Assembly: GCA_032622095.1 (NCBI GenBank)
Contig: CP136061.1
Coordinates: forward strand, 231,506,944-231,570,943
Length of the DNA: 64,000 nucleotides
Reading direction: 5' to 3'
Source: Siphonodentalium dalli
Taxonomy: Eukaryota > Mollusca > Scaphopoda > Gadilida > Siphonodentaliidae
Numbering within the stretch: position 1 is the first letter of the stretch; each line of letters opens with the position of its first letter. A program made the translations under genes and the position numbers. The notes beneath the pieces are model-generated. The model made no database searches, was not told the origin of the DNA, and worked only from the letters and a program-made list of their open reading frames with translations. Positions 22,966 to 52,512 of this stretch are shown piece by piece.

Positions 22966-23267
22966 CAAAGGTCATCATTTCTGGACATATGTGTTGTCTC
23001 ATACAAGGTGAATCATTCAAGACATTATCCCATTGAATGTACATGTATAATACACAGCCAGATGGAAGAGAAGACTAGAGAACGAATAGAAAGACAGAAA
23101 TGAACTTGAATGATGATGATTCATACATATGATGTGGTGATATTAGTTTGAAAGTAAGTAGAAAAGAGAAATTATAAATTACGATTACAGGCATGCAGGG
23201 GTTTCAACCAATTTATTTGGTGTATTTTTTTATTTAGAGGGACACAAATAATTAAAGTATTAATAAT
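22966..23267. other. No gene seen
   Basis: Unassigned non-coding sequence. Confidence 0.5.
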
Positions 23268-23508
23268 TCTTTCATGATGGGAGCATTAAAGATCCTGTGC
23301 CAGTGCATTCTGATATATATGCGAATCTCCTGGCGGGAGCCTCGCATATACAAGAGAATGCTATGGCTTACAAGTTCATGGTAAATATTGTTAGGCCAAT
23401 GTATTATCTTATATATGTGTGGCTCCCTATGGGAGAATTGTGTATATAAGAGAATGCATCGGCAGTTTTTTCACCAAATTTCGGAATGCTCCAGTCATGG
23501 AAAGGTCA
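23268..23508. mobile_element. Degraded family F MITE
   Basis: CTTTCATGATGGGAGCATTA on the left and GCTCCAGTCATGGAAAGG on the right are the F termini. Two degenerate hairpins lie at about 23298-23366 and 23392-23463. TTAA flanks are lost. Confidence 0.7.
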
Positions 23509-24032
23509 ATTTTACGATAACAATAATAAATTTCTTTCCCCAATTGATATACTGTTTTTAATGCACGGGCTCGGTGTGATGTGGTCGTTGCTTCGTATTA
23601 CGTGAACATAATTAAGAGTTTAACCAAATATCTTTTGTTGTCATAAACTGGAAGTCAAGAACCCTAAATACCTATCTAAAGGCATATTGTCTCGTGGAAG
23701 AATATAATAAGCATAAAGCAAGATACCTGGGGCGAAAGGTTAACAGGCTTGAGTATACATTTATGTATGAAACAATAAACCCTGTTCAGACTAGATTGCT
23801 CCATTAAGTTACTGCCATGGTTAAAGAAGGATAACTCTAAACACAGAAGGGAAATAGGAGATAACTCCACTTTCATCACTGATTCATGTATTTTTGTTGG
23901 TGTCAATCAGTATGGAATTTTTGTAATACAATTACTTAGATCCACAATTATTGACAATTTAGAGTTCATCGCAGATGTGATGGTTAAATGGTACTGGATG
24001 AGAGATTCTGTGGAAAATTGTAGGGTTTGCTA
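23509..24032. other. No gene seen
   Basis: Unassigned. A 76-codon minus frame at 23676-23906 has no recognisable domain. Confidence 0.45.
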
Positions 24033-24245
24033 CAGTAATGCCCTAAATAATCGACTCCTTAACCACAGCAGAATTATTGATAATTTTTCAGGATTTAGTC
24101 GTAAATATGGCTTGTTGCCATTCATCGGAAAGCTCTCAGTGAGAGCTTTCCGATGAATGGCAACAAGCCATATTTCCGACTAAATCCTGGAAAATTACCC
24201 ATAATTCTGCTATGGTTAAGGAGTCGATAATTTAGGGCATTACTG
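24033..24245. mobile_element. Family E fold-back MITE (E3)
   Basis: 213-bp palindrome flanked by TA. Ends CAGTAATGCCCTAAATAATC and GGGCATTACTG; centre GAAAGCTCTCAGTGAGAGCT. Same arms as E1. Confidence 0.9.
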
Positions 24246-24457
24246 TATATACCATGAATGTATATTTCTTAGATAGAATAAAATTTCCTGCATAAAATAC
24301 TGTTATTTCATTATGGACCAATTATCGAAATGTTCTATCATACATTTCATACACATGTAAATACAAGATATAAAGCAAATTAATTTCCAAACAAATGGAA
24401 TGAAAACATGCACAATAAAAGGAAATAGCTTATGTCATTAATTGAACTGAAATAGCC

Positions 24458-24925
24458 AAACCTCGAAATATGGTGCTGGACATTTGCAGAATGAGGTCCC
24501 CAGAGGGCTAATTTAGTAAAGCTACCCCGCACAGCGGGCTAGCACAACTAAATTCACCGTCTGAGAACTTCATTCTGTTTAGGCCTCATCTTCTATGGAA
24601 AGCATCTTTATTATCAAATTAACAAGTTTTTTAATCACTTCAGAACTTCTTTTGAAAGTTTTTTTTCTGTTTTCTCTATACAGTGTATCCCCAATTGGCA
24701 GACGACAATGCATAATCGAGGTGCACAATCGGTGTACATCATCAACTTCACCATCTGGGAACTTAAACATGTGTCTAGGACTCACATAGCAAATGAGGCC
24801 ATGCATAATGAGGTCCCCAGAGAGTTAATTTATTGATACTAAACCATTGTGTGTGTTAGCATCACTAAATTTTCCTTCTGTGGAAGTCATTCTGCAAATG
24901 TTCAGCATCATATTTTGAAGCTTGG
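24458..24925. mobile_element. Long family G element (Q1), hAT-like
   Basis: Two fold-back blocks, 24492-24582 and 24807-24900, each built around AATGAGGTCCCCAGAG and its complement, are joined by a spacer. The outer ends CCTCGAAATATGGTGCTG and CAGCATCATATTTTGAAGC pair. Shorter members of the family show clear 8-bp target duplications; here the flanks have decayed. Confidence 0.6.
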
Positions 24926-25872
24926 AAACAGCTCTCATACAATCTCTGCTTTCATAACTGGACTTTCGGAACAGTGGATGTGAGATTGGTCTTCGTCAAT
25001 AAATACTCAATAAAAATATGTTTTTACATAAAAGTTGGCACAGGACAGGCCTATGTTACAGATGAATATTTACACAAATTTAAAAGCGACATACTAAAAT
25101 CATAAGATACAATTTACATGTATCTGGTTTGTTTTAGTCAAAAGTTTCATAGGCAGTTTCCATATTGAAATACCAGGGTCAGATTTTGCCTAGTCAATTT
25201 TAGTGTGTCGCTTTAAACCCCATCAATTTTAGCAGCACCTGAAATCAGTACTTAATCTACTAAGGCCACAACATTAAAATAGCCTCGTTTACGATCATTT
25301 GGGTTGAAAAAAGTAGATGCAGTGGAGGAAAAAAATTAAAATATGCATCAAATAATCAACAATTGACAAATAGCGGAACTGTCCATGAATTTCACTAGAT
25401 TTTTTAAGACGAAAAGTTTTACTCATATTATAAAAATAAACTGGGGTATTTCTTCCCATAAAATTACAAAAATAAATGAAAATGAAGGTTAAAGCAATAA
25501 AGAGACTCCGCTATCAACTATTTTAATACACCACTGTTACAACATACTTCATATATTATTTTTTTTTACAATATTGAGAAAAGAGTTGTAGGATGGGTTC
25601 GTAAACCAGGCTATTAAATTGCCGTTGCCTAAGAGTAGGTCCCCAAAGTGGAATACAATAATGGCATGATTGCCCTCAATGATTGGTGTTTAAAGTTAAA
25701 AAATTCATACAAAACTTCATGATGAAAACATGATCTTCAAAAACAACAGAACAGTGGAAAAAAAAACAAGAAAATTCAGACTGTGTTATGTACAAAATGT
25801 GTCATGTGAGATAAGGCTTCCCCTGCACATGTCACTGAAGTAGTAGTCAACAAGTTCCAGATTTTACCTTAA
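24926..25872. other. No gene seen
   Basis: AT-rich unassigned sequence without supported features. Confidence 0.5.
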
Positions 25873-26264
25873 CCCTTTACCCAACAAACCGGCCAAAACC
25901 GGCCAAATAAAGCTTCAACAGCCTAAAACATCTTCGGTCTGTCTCAATAGAACCATACAAATATGGATATCATTGGAACCGGCTCCTTGACCACATTGTG
26001 ATAGTTACAGTTATGCCCTGTGCCAATGCATTCTCTTATATATGCGAGTCGACCATAGGTCGCCTCGCATATATAAGAGAATGCATTGGCCTTAAAAAAA
26101 TCTTTTTTTAACACTTTTTACCATTTTTTCTTACATTCTTTAACAATTTTATAATTTTTAATGTGTTAAGCCAATGCATTCTCTTATATATGCGAGGCGA
26201 CCTATGGTCGACTCGCATATATAAGAGAATGCATTGGCACAGGGCCGTTCTGTTGGTTAAAGGG
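25873..26264 (+). mobile_element. Family A piggyBac-like MITE (A4)
   Basis: TTAA at 25869-25872 and 26265-26268, termini CCCTTTACCCAACA and a slightly decayed TGTTGGTTAAAGGG. Hairpins at about 26022-26090 and 26170-26238; AAACCGGCCAAAACCGGCC direct repeat near the left end. Confidence 0.9.
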
Positions 26265-26268
26265 TTAA

Positions 26269-26877
26269 AGCAAGGGTCGACCTAGAACCTAGTCAAGTGT
26301 GAATAAATCACATGGGACGAATAATAAACTTGAGCAAATTATCACGAGATAATGCACTGAAACTTTCCAGTTAATATTTTCTGGAGAAGGAAAAAATTAG
26401 TTATCAGTTTTATACGCTTCTAACTAAATACTGGAATATGAATCAGCAAGCATCTAGTATTAATTAAATATTGTAACAAATTGATTGTTGTACCATTGAC
26501 ACATATAGCCTAAAATGCTAAATTACTACAATGTTTCATTTGTTCCAACATTTGTACTGCTGCAGTTCTAATTCACCATTTTCCTTCTTAAAATCTTAGC
26601 CTTTTTCCCCCCCATTACAAATATCATACAGAACACGATCTTCATCTCCATGGTAACAAATGCTATATATCACAACGTTGTGGAAGCTGAATGATCTGCT
26701 GAAGCATGAGTTATATTGCTGACTCACCTAACTTTCAAAGAGACCGAATCAAGGGCACAAACTACGAATGCCACATCACTGACACCATTAATGATTTGTG
26801 TAAAGTCAAGGCATTTCTCATTCTGTAGTGTAATAGCATTTAGATGCATTGTCAAATATAGAGATTACATGTTTGTT
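26269..26877. other. No gene seen
   Basis: Unassigned AT-rich sequence. Confidence 0.5.
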
Positions 26878-27065
26878 AACCCTTTGATGATGGGAGCTGC
26901 GTTGGTGCAGCATTAAAAATCCTGTGCCAGTGTATTCACTTATATATGCAAGTCTCCAATAGGGATCCTCGCATAAATAAGAAAGAGAATGCACTGGCTC
27001 ACAATGACAAGGCAAATAATGTTAGGCCAATGTATTCTTGTATATGCGAGGCTCCATATTTGATA
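26878..27065. mobile_element. Truncated family F MITE
   Basis: Starts TTAACCCTTTGATGATGGGA and GCTGCGTTGGTGCAGC, then hairpin 1 (about 26930-26998) and the start of hairpin 2 up to GCGAGGCTCCATATT. The right half is missing. Confidence 0.7.
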
Positions 27066-27247
27066 TGCCTTTGTGAATCAGAATTCATACGTACATCAGG
27101 CGAAAATAATTCTTACAGTTTATATGTAAAATATTCAGATCGCACAAATAAAGGATACATATGACAGATAGTTAGACTTTATATTATAATACCAAATGGA
27201 CATTTTCACTTCTCTGCAAAAGGCTTCGTGAGATCATGCTAAATTAA

Positions 27248-27639
27248 CCCTTTACCCAACAAACCGGCCAAAACCGGCCAAATAAAGCTTCAACAGCCTA
27301 AAATATCTTCGGTCTGTCTCAATAAAACCATACAAATATGGGTATCATTGGAACCGGCTCCTTGACCACATTGTGATAGTTACAGTTATGCCCTGTGCCA
27401 ATGCATTCTCTTATATATGCGAGTCGACCATAGGTCGCCTCGCATATATAAGAGAATGCATTGGCCTAAAAAAAATCTTTTTTTAACACTTTTTACCATT
27501 TTTTCTTACATTCTTTAACAATTTTATAATTTTTAATGGGTTAAGCCAATGCATTCTCTTATATATGCGAGGCGACCTATGGTCGACTCGCATATATAAG
27601 AGAATGCATTGGCACAGGGCCCTTCTGTTGGGTAAAGGG
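27248..27639 (+). mobile_element. Family A piggyBac-like MITE (A5), good reference copy
   Basis: A 392-bp element with TTAA at 27244-27247 and 27640-27643. Order: CCCTTTACCCAACA, AAACCGGCC twice, AATAAAGCTTCAACAGCC, GGTATCATTGGAACCGGC, hairpin 1 (27397-27465), an AT spacer with TTTTTACCATTTTTTC, hairpin 2 (27545-27613), then TGTTGGGTAAAGGG. Each hairpin is a 69-bp palindrome with a stem through GCATTCTCTTATATATGCGA and loops reading TCGACCATAGGTCG in opposite orientation. It encodes no protein and would need a transposase in trans. Confidence 0.92.
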
Positions 27640-27842
27640 TTAAAGAATAAAGTTTTGATAAGTCAGCAATGTTGCTCCAGTTATACAACAGATAGCGTAG
27701 TTTGTGCACCGTAAGTGTGGTGCATGGTCAGCAGTGTATACATCTATATGAAGATCAACAATTCAGTAATGCTAAATGTTTTAAAGATCCCTATTCTGAA
27801 ATGCAGACTCAAAATAGACTGCATTCTTAGAATATAAATATC

Positions 27843-28203
27843 ATGGAACCTGGTAAATCAAACTTACCATGGAACCTGGTAAATCAAACTTACCATGGAA
27901 CCTGGTAAATCAAACTTACTATGAAACCTGGTAAATAAAACTTACCATGGAACCTGGTAAATCAAACTTACAATGAAACCTGGCAAAACAAACTTACCAT
28001 GGAACCTGGTAAATAAAACTTACCATGGAACCTGGTAAATAAAACTTACCATGGAACCTGGTAAACCAAACTTACCATGGAACCTGGTAAATAAAACTTA
28101 CCATGGAACCTGGTAAATAAAACTTACCATGGAACCTGGTAAATCAAACTTATTATGAAACCTGACAAATCAAACTTACCATGGAATCTCGTAAATCAAA
28201 CCA
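27843..28203. repeat. 26-bp minisatellite, about 14 units
   Basis: The unit is close to ACCATGGAACCTGGTAAATC plus AAACTT. Fourteen units vary by a few bases (AAATAAAACTT, GGCAAAACA, GAATCTCGTAAAT). Each unit holds the palindromic CCATGG. On the minus strand each unit reads GGTAAGTTT, a strong 5'-splice-site-like string, though the array is outside the identified gene. Confidence 0.9.
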
Positions 28204-28296
28204 GAAAATGAAGGAATAAAAGCTTGTAAAAAATTGAGCCTGTAAATTTTCTGACAGACAGACAATGTGACTCCAGTATACTACTACCAAGCCTTG

Positions 28297-28927
28297 AAAT
28301 AGTGTGCCTGTCATTTGCAGAATGAGGTCCCCAGAGGGTGAATTTAGTGATGCTACCCCGCATAGCGGGCTAGCATCACCAAATTCACTTTCTGGGAACC
28401 TCATTCTGCTGAGGTGTAAGCAGAATGAGGTCCCCAGAGGAGTATGACTCAAGTCCGTCAAGAGTGGTATACCATGCTTTATAAAAATCAGTATATGTGA
28501 TGATGACCATGACATTTGGAACTTAGTCCCTATTCCCGAGGGGGGGGGGGGGGTATGTGGGGTATGGACCATGCATTTTCGAGAATGGTATTAAGGATTC
28601 CGACCGATTTGACGGCATGGGTGTGTTGTGGCCCACCCCAAATACCCCCTAGAAACACCTGACTCCCCACCCATCACCCCTGGGGGTACTAGTACCACCC
28701 CAATTGGGTGAAAATGGGGTATGGACCATTTTTGAGAATGGTAAGGGTTTCGACCAATTTGATGGCATGGGTGGTGACCCACCCCAAATACCCCTTAAAA
28801 ACACCCTGACCCCCCCCCCCCCCCACCCATCACCCCGGGGGTACCACCCCGATAGGGGTAGCATCACTAAATTCACCCTCTGGGGACCTCATTCTGCAAA
28901 TGACAGACACGCTATTTCAAGGCTTGT
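28297..28927. mobile_element. Family G element with expanded GC-rich core
   Basis: Left end CAAGCCTTGAAATAGTGTGC and right end CTATTTCAAGGCTTG are the hAT-like G termini, each followed by the AATGAGGTCCCCAGAGG arm. The core (about 28540-28860) has two copies of a GTATGGACCATTTT / CCCACCCCAAATACCCC block and runs of G and C. Flanks show no 8-bp duplication, so it may be a recombinant of two copies. Proline-rich frames on the minus strand come from the C-rich repeat. Confidence 0.65.
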
Positions 28928-29716
28928 GTGTTGATCTGTCATACGTGTTGTTTCTGAATCTTAAATGACTAGTTGGGCAAGAATGATCTTCAGTGATTTT
29001 CCAAACTTTTCTTGATGTGAGAATGATGTAAATTTGGTTGACAGGTTCATATTTCCAATTCACTTTCAATAGCTATGTAGTTATAGTTGTTGAATCCTGG
29101 GAAATATGTGCAGAGCTAAGGAGTTACCACTCAGCAAAAAGACGAAATTTAATTTCATCTGACAATTAATAAACGCAACTCAAATGTGACACCCTTGGGG
29201 CCCATATCCAAGAATAGTTTGGAAAACAACTTGAGTCAGAGGGTTCAACACTTTTAGTACCAGGGTAATTTCATCAGCCCTAAATGCAGATAAAGATGAC
29301 AGTCATATTAAAAGCCTGCTTACTGATAATATTGGATGCCAAACAGCTGGCAATATACATAACAAAAATTAATTTCCATAATTGGCCCAACGAGTGTCCA
29401 GAATACTGAGCCATGGCTTTCTGACATGTTTAGTTTACTTTAGTTTATGGGGGTCTTTCATCTTTTCAGACACTAGGCCACATCACCAAGACATCATTTT
29501 TACAGGTGGTGTAAAGCCAGCACAGAGAGGGATAATTACACCAGGAAATCATTCCAACGTGTGAAGAAACAACTGACTCCAGAAAAGCAACTGACAAACT
29601 TGCCCAGAAAAAAATATTTGTTTATCATCACGAAGCGTGGATGACACATCCGCCATCGTTGGATGGCATATATTAGCCTAATGCGACGTGCACCTTATCA
29701 ACTGAACCACCATGGG
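28928..29716. other. No gene seen
   Basis: Unassigned. The 60-codon frame at 29382 has no recognisable domain. Confidence 0.45.
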
Positions 29717-29942
29717 CAAGCCTTGAAATAGCGTGTGTCATTTGCAGAATGAGGTCCCCAGAGGGTGAATTTAGTGATGCTACCCCGCATAGCTGGGAAC
29801 CTCATTCTGCTTACACTTCAGCAGAATGAGGTTCCCAGAGGGTGAATTTGGTGATGCTAGCCCACTATGCGGGGTAGCATCACTAAATTCACCCTCTGGG
29901 GACCTCATTCTGCAAATGACCGACACACTATTTCAAGGCTTG
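29717..29942. mobile_element. Family G fold-back MITE with 8-bp TSD, hAT-like
   Basis: It is flanked by ACCATGGG at 29709-29716 and 29943-29950. Termini CAAGCCTTGAAATAG and CTATTTCAAGGCTTG. Internal blocks around AATGAGGTCCCCAGAGGGTG pair with CACCCTCTGGGGACCTCATT. An 8-bp duplication is diagnostic of hAT-type insertion. Confidence 0.88.
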
Positions 29943-29950
29943 ACCATGGG

Positions 29951-30690
29951 TCCCTTCTGGCTGAGCTGTTCAGGGAGTGACCTAGTTGATTCTGGCGCCA
30001 ACAGAGTTAACCCAAACAATAAAGAGGTTTAGATTGAAGACTTCTAACTTCGCCCGTCAAAAAATATCAGACTATTCTATTCATCACAGTGGGGCAGAAG
30101 ATCATGGCCAATCATAGAATAACTATAGGCAGTTGATAAACTCTGCATAACATGGAGTGTGAACGCTATGCATGAGTAAGTAGGGGCCTTATTTAATGCT
30201 GACATCAGTGTGGTACAATTCATGACTCATTAACAGCTAACAAAATTTCTGTGTTATGTTGCACAGAATTTGTTTGGAATTATAACATAGCTGTCTCATA
30301 ACTGAATACTATTTTCCAGTCTAGAGCACAGAGATATATAGTCTGTTAAGCCTGACAGATGAGGTTAGAAGTTTTCAATCTAAAGCTCCCTAGTGTGTAG
30401 CAATGCAAGAAATCAGCTGGAGAAAAAAAAACAGTCAAGCAACAGTGAATGATTAACTATGTAAAATCATGATTTATGATGATGAAGATGATGAGCAATA
30501 TTATAGTCTGTATAAAACATGAGTAAGCTGATCTGTCATGATGGGAATCTCTTTGATAAAACCAAGTTGATAACACATACCTGCAAAACAAAAAGAAAAT
30601 AAATTTTAAATAAAGTTGATTCTTGAAAGTAGAAGATAGAAAGTTTTCGGAAATAGTCACCAGTAATTGGGAAAATGTCTTTGAAGGTCG
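29951..30690. other. No gene seen
   Basis: Unassigned AT-rich DNA; small frames are unsupported. Confidence 0.5.
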
Positions 30691-31490
30691 CATTAGGGAT
30701 TTTTCAAGCCATTTGTTTTTAAAATAGCCATCACTTTTCTATGAGCGTTATATGTCCCAGAGAGACTCATTGAAGTCATAAAAAATACAACTTCAAACAC
30801 AAACACGGTGGCATTTGTATTCATCAGAATTCTGGAATCGGAACTGAATATCCTGAAAAGGTATATTGCATTTTATCACATAATTTGGCCATAAAAGCAG
30901 TTTCATAATTATCGGTAATAGACACGTTTAATATCAGCGCGTGCGATGACGTCACGATGGTCTTCAAATAACTTGCGATCGCTGTAGTTTATGATTGTTG
31001 TTTTCGATGAATATTTCGCGTTGCTTCGGGTTTATTTGATCATGTGATAAAAGGTATCTCACACTCGTCCTATTTTATACGTAATTTATCAACCTCGTCC
31101 TCTAAATTCTATTTGAGCCTCGGCTCAAATCGAATTTAGTGAACTCGGTTGATAAATTCCGTATAAAATAGAAACTCATGTGAGATCCTCTATATCTTAA
31201 CATGAAACCAGAAATAATCACGCACTTCTTTTTCTCTGTTTTAATCCTCAAAATTATGTAGTACCATAAATGTTTCAGAGTGATGACAGCTCTAGATTTT
31301 CTTCCAATGGTCTACACTTGCAATTTTTACGTGACCGCTGACTACAAAATTGAACCGGCACAAACGATCTAAAATTTATAGAATAATATAAGAAACAAAA
31401 CAAGTATTTTCAGCGCTATATGGACGAATTTGTTTGGAAATCTTCCACGTGGTATGCTTGAGATACCTCTTACCAAATTATGTATACATA
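30691..31490. repeat. Dispersed repeat M, copy 1
   Basis: The segment from about 31210 to 31445 (CATAAATGTTTCAGAGTGAT, CCGCTGACTACAAAATTGAA, TATAAGAAACAAAACAAGTA) is similar to 61735-61800 plus 62365-62512. An inverted repeat with about 55-bp arms lies at 31068-31192 around CTATTTGAGCCTCGGCTCAA. Its borders and class are not defined. Confidence 0.55.
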
Positions 31491-31731
31491 ATTTTGGGGT
31501 TCGAACCTGCCATTACCATTAAAACTAAACAGCTATCTAATTCTCATGTAATAAAATTTTACTGCCTAGAAACACTCAGTCTCTTTATGAATGTCAGAAT
31601 GCTACATGACACAGGGACAAGCCAAGAGGTTTCAAATTTGGAGAAGTCACTTCTCCCTGTTTGATTATTAGGGAGAAGTGGACTGTTAACAAGGAGAAGT
31701 CAAAATGGCTCAAGTGCAATTTACACACTAA

Positions 31732-32246
31732 GGCCAAAAAAAAAAAAGTTTTGGTTCTCAGGCCCCGCCGCATTGAATAAAAAGGGTCTCATTAGGCCTT
31801 TTTATTGCAATGCCTGATGTTATGACAATGATTAGCTGATCATCATGCTCTTCTTATAATTAGTCATTGTGAACAACTTACACTAATTGTAACTTTATAC
31901 AATTGAAAGGCACAGGACTAAATTCAGGATCACATATTAGAATGGACAGGTATAAGTTTTTAGACAATAACAGTAGTTAATGTCAGGGGCATTATATATT
32001 GTTAGGTAATCCCAGTCATACTAGTACTAGTACACTGGTAGTACAATGTCATTTTTATATAAGACTAAATGAGTTTATATGCTTAACAGTTCCCTCTAAC
32101 TGTCTGGTTATTACTAGACAGAGGAAGGTATCTTTGTCCATGCTTACTATGCGCAGAAAAAAATAAAAAATAAAAATAAAACCCTCCCTCCCTCATTGAT
32201 TTGAAAAAAAAATTGCCCGAGAACCAAAACACTTTTTTTTTTGGCC
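31732..32246. mobile_element. PIF/Harbinger-like non-autonomous element (O1)
   Basis: It is a 515-bp element flanked by TAA (31729-31731 and 32247-32249). Termini are GGCC plus poly-A then GTTTTGGTTCTC, and GAACCAAAACAC poly-T GGCC. A 3-bp TWA duplication and GGC-start ends fit PIF/Harbinger. No ORF. A second copy in inverse orientation is at 34061-35368. Confidence 0.75.
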
Positions 32247-32249
32247 TAA

Positions 32250-32796
32250 CATCATTATTCTATGATCGAATAAGTATTATGCAATACAATAAACCATTTA
32301 TAAAACTATTATATTGAGTAATGACAGCATTAGCATCAGAAATACAGGTTAAATATGCTCTTTTGAAATATGCATATTGGTATATGAGAGAGGTAAATTC
32401 TCCCTAGGACAAAAATAGGGAGAAGTGACACAATTTAGGGAGAAGTTATCTACCAAGTCGCCCTCTAGGCTGATCCCAGACATGAGGGTATACCTTTCAC
32501 CATTCACTGGGCATTTATAGAGTTATCCTTCTTCCAGTCTCATCATAAAACAAACTGCTGAATTTCAGGTTACCGAGTGCATTTCATGAATGTTACCAGA
32601 TATTTTGTTTCTGGTTCATGAGATTTTGTGAGCTTGCTTTCACCAGTTAATTAGGCTAACGACTCACTATTTAACTATTTTATTGACATTCAGCCTGTTA
32701 AGACCTAAGATAATCCATTTTCCATGCAATGACACCAATATTGGTAGTATCTAATAAGTTTAAATAAATTGTATAAGTTCTTGGCAAGACCATTAA
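32250..32796. other. No gene seen
   Basis: TAGGGAGAAGT repeats on both sides of O1 (about 31635-31700 and 32400-32460), suggesting that O1 interrupted an earlier repeat. Nothing else assigned. Confidence 0.4.
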
Positions 32797-33166
32797 CCCT
32801 TTACCCAACAAACCGGCCAAATAAAGCTTCAACAGCCTAAAATATCTTCGGTCTGTCTCAATAGAACCATACAAATATGGATATCATTGGAACCGGCTCC
32901 TTGACCACATTGTGATAGTTACAGTTATGCCCTGTGCCAATGCATTCTCTTATATATGCGAGTCGACCATAGGTCGCCTCGCATATATAAGAGAATGCAT
33001 TGGCCTAAAAAAAAAAAATTTAACATTTTTTCTTACATTCTTTAACAATTTTATAATTTTTAATGTGTTAAGCCAATGCATTCTCTTATATATGCGAGGC
33101 GACCTATGGTCGACTCGCATATATAAGAGAATGCATTGGCACAGGGCCCTTCTGTTGGGTAAAGGG
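32797..33166 (+). mobile_element. Family A piggyBac-like MITE (A6)
   Basis: TTAA at 32793-32796 and 33167-33170; perfect 14-bp ends. It has one AAACCGGCC unit instead of two and a spacer shortened to AAAAATTTAACATTTTTTC. Hairpins at about 32936-33004 and 33074-33142. Confidence 0.9.
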
Positions 33167-33170
33167 TTAA

Positions 33171-34057
33171 GAAAATTTGGTGTTCTCAACTACCATCTGT
33201 AACTTTAATCATTTTCTAACTATAACATCTTGAATTATATAATTTTCTGGGCAGAACACAACACACAACTTAATTGAGAATATTTTATATTTCATGAATG
33301 CAAAGCTTGAGTGAAACGTTAAGTACTATGCTCGGTCTGCAACAACAAAAAGATTGAAGATTATGATGCAAGTTGTGTTCTGTATTAATCCACACCCTGT
33401 AAGTTTAATCCATGACTGTGACTACCAATCCCATTGATACTACCGTACCTCTGTTGTGATTTTAGTCTGATGAAAACTGGTAATTATCTGTGCATCACCC
33501 AAAATGTATCGTTCACGTCAATTTGAAGTAGTTCTGGCTTGTATTCCTGTTGTGGTATACAACAATATGTATTCAATGGTGGAATTCCGTTGAATACATG
33601 CTACTTACATCAACGGGTGTGGAATAAAACAATTTCATGAGACTGCAAGAGTATTCCAAGTAATTATTCTGCGACTTTTTAGTTGTTACTGGTTTACAAC
33701 TATCGTGAAATCCAAAATCGTAATAAAATGGTCCAACGTGAGCATTTTTTTTAATGCGGCGATGTCCGAGAATCAAAACCTTTTTTTTTTGGCCCAACCC
33801 TTTCTATACTGAATGGATTTTCCCATTAGTTATGTAGAGAAGGAATCCTATTTATTGGAAGGAAATGTTCAGATAATAAGTTCAACCGACGACATATGGG
33901 ATAACTACTCATCAATGAGTATCTAGTCTAGATATACAAAAGTAAAACCCAAATGACATCTGTGCCAATGTCTATCTGTGCCAATGTCCTGCCAACTTGA
34001 AAGGTCTTAAAGATTAATTACTAAAGATTCAATATGAGTAGAATAAAATTAAATGTT
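33171..34057. other. No gene seen; fragments of TIR elements
   Basis: At about 33745-33790 CGATGTCCGAGAATCAAAAC poly-T GGCC is a decayed O-family end. It is followed by ACCCTTTCTATACTGAATGG (family I end) and TGTTCAGATAATAAGTTCAA. No coding frame supported. Confidence 0.45.
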
Positions 34058-34529
34058 TTAGGCCAAAAAAAAAAAGTGTTTTGGTTCTCGGGCAATTTTT
34101 TTTTCAAATCAATGAGGGATGGAGGGTTTTATTTTTATTTTTTATTTTTTTCTGCGCATAGTAAGCATGGACAAAGATACCTTCCTCTGTCTAGTAATAA
34201 CCAGAAAGGTATCTAGAGGGAACTGTTATGCATATAAACTCATTTAGTCTTGTATAAAAATGACATTGTACTACCAGTCTATGACTGGGATTACCTAACA
34301 TTATATAATGCCCCTGGCATTCACTATTGTTATTGTTGTCTAAAAACTGATAGCTCCCCATTCTAATATGTGATCCTGAATTTAGTCCTGTGCCTTTCAA
34401 TTGTATAAAGTTACAATTAGTGTAAGTTGTTCACAATGACTAATTGTAAGAAGAGCATGAGGATCAGCTAATCATTTTCTTAATTGTAGTCATCAACTTC
34501 ATGTTCAATTTATTTTTTCGTAAGTTTTT

Positions 34530-35304
<775 letters not shown>

Positions 35305-35467
35305 CTAATGCAGCCCTTTTTATTCAATGCGACGGGGCCTGAGAACCAAAACTTTTTTTTTTTAGGCCTTAATGCCTGGATTTGATTTTCAAAACCAAAG
35401 CCAACCAAAATTTCTGTATTACCCTATATTGCCACCCATCTCTATCTATATAACTAAATTCTTACAT

Positions 35468-52512
<17,045 letters not shown>

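Noticed and set aside
28591-28934. Proline/glycine-rich frames on both strands.
   Set aside because: Low-complexity C- and G-rich repeat inside a family G element.
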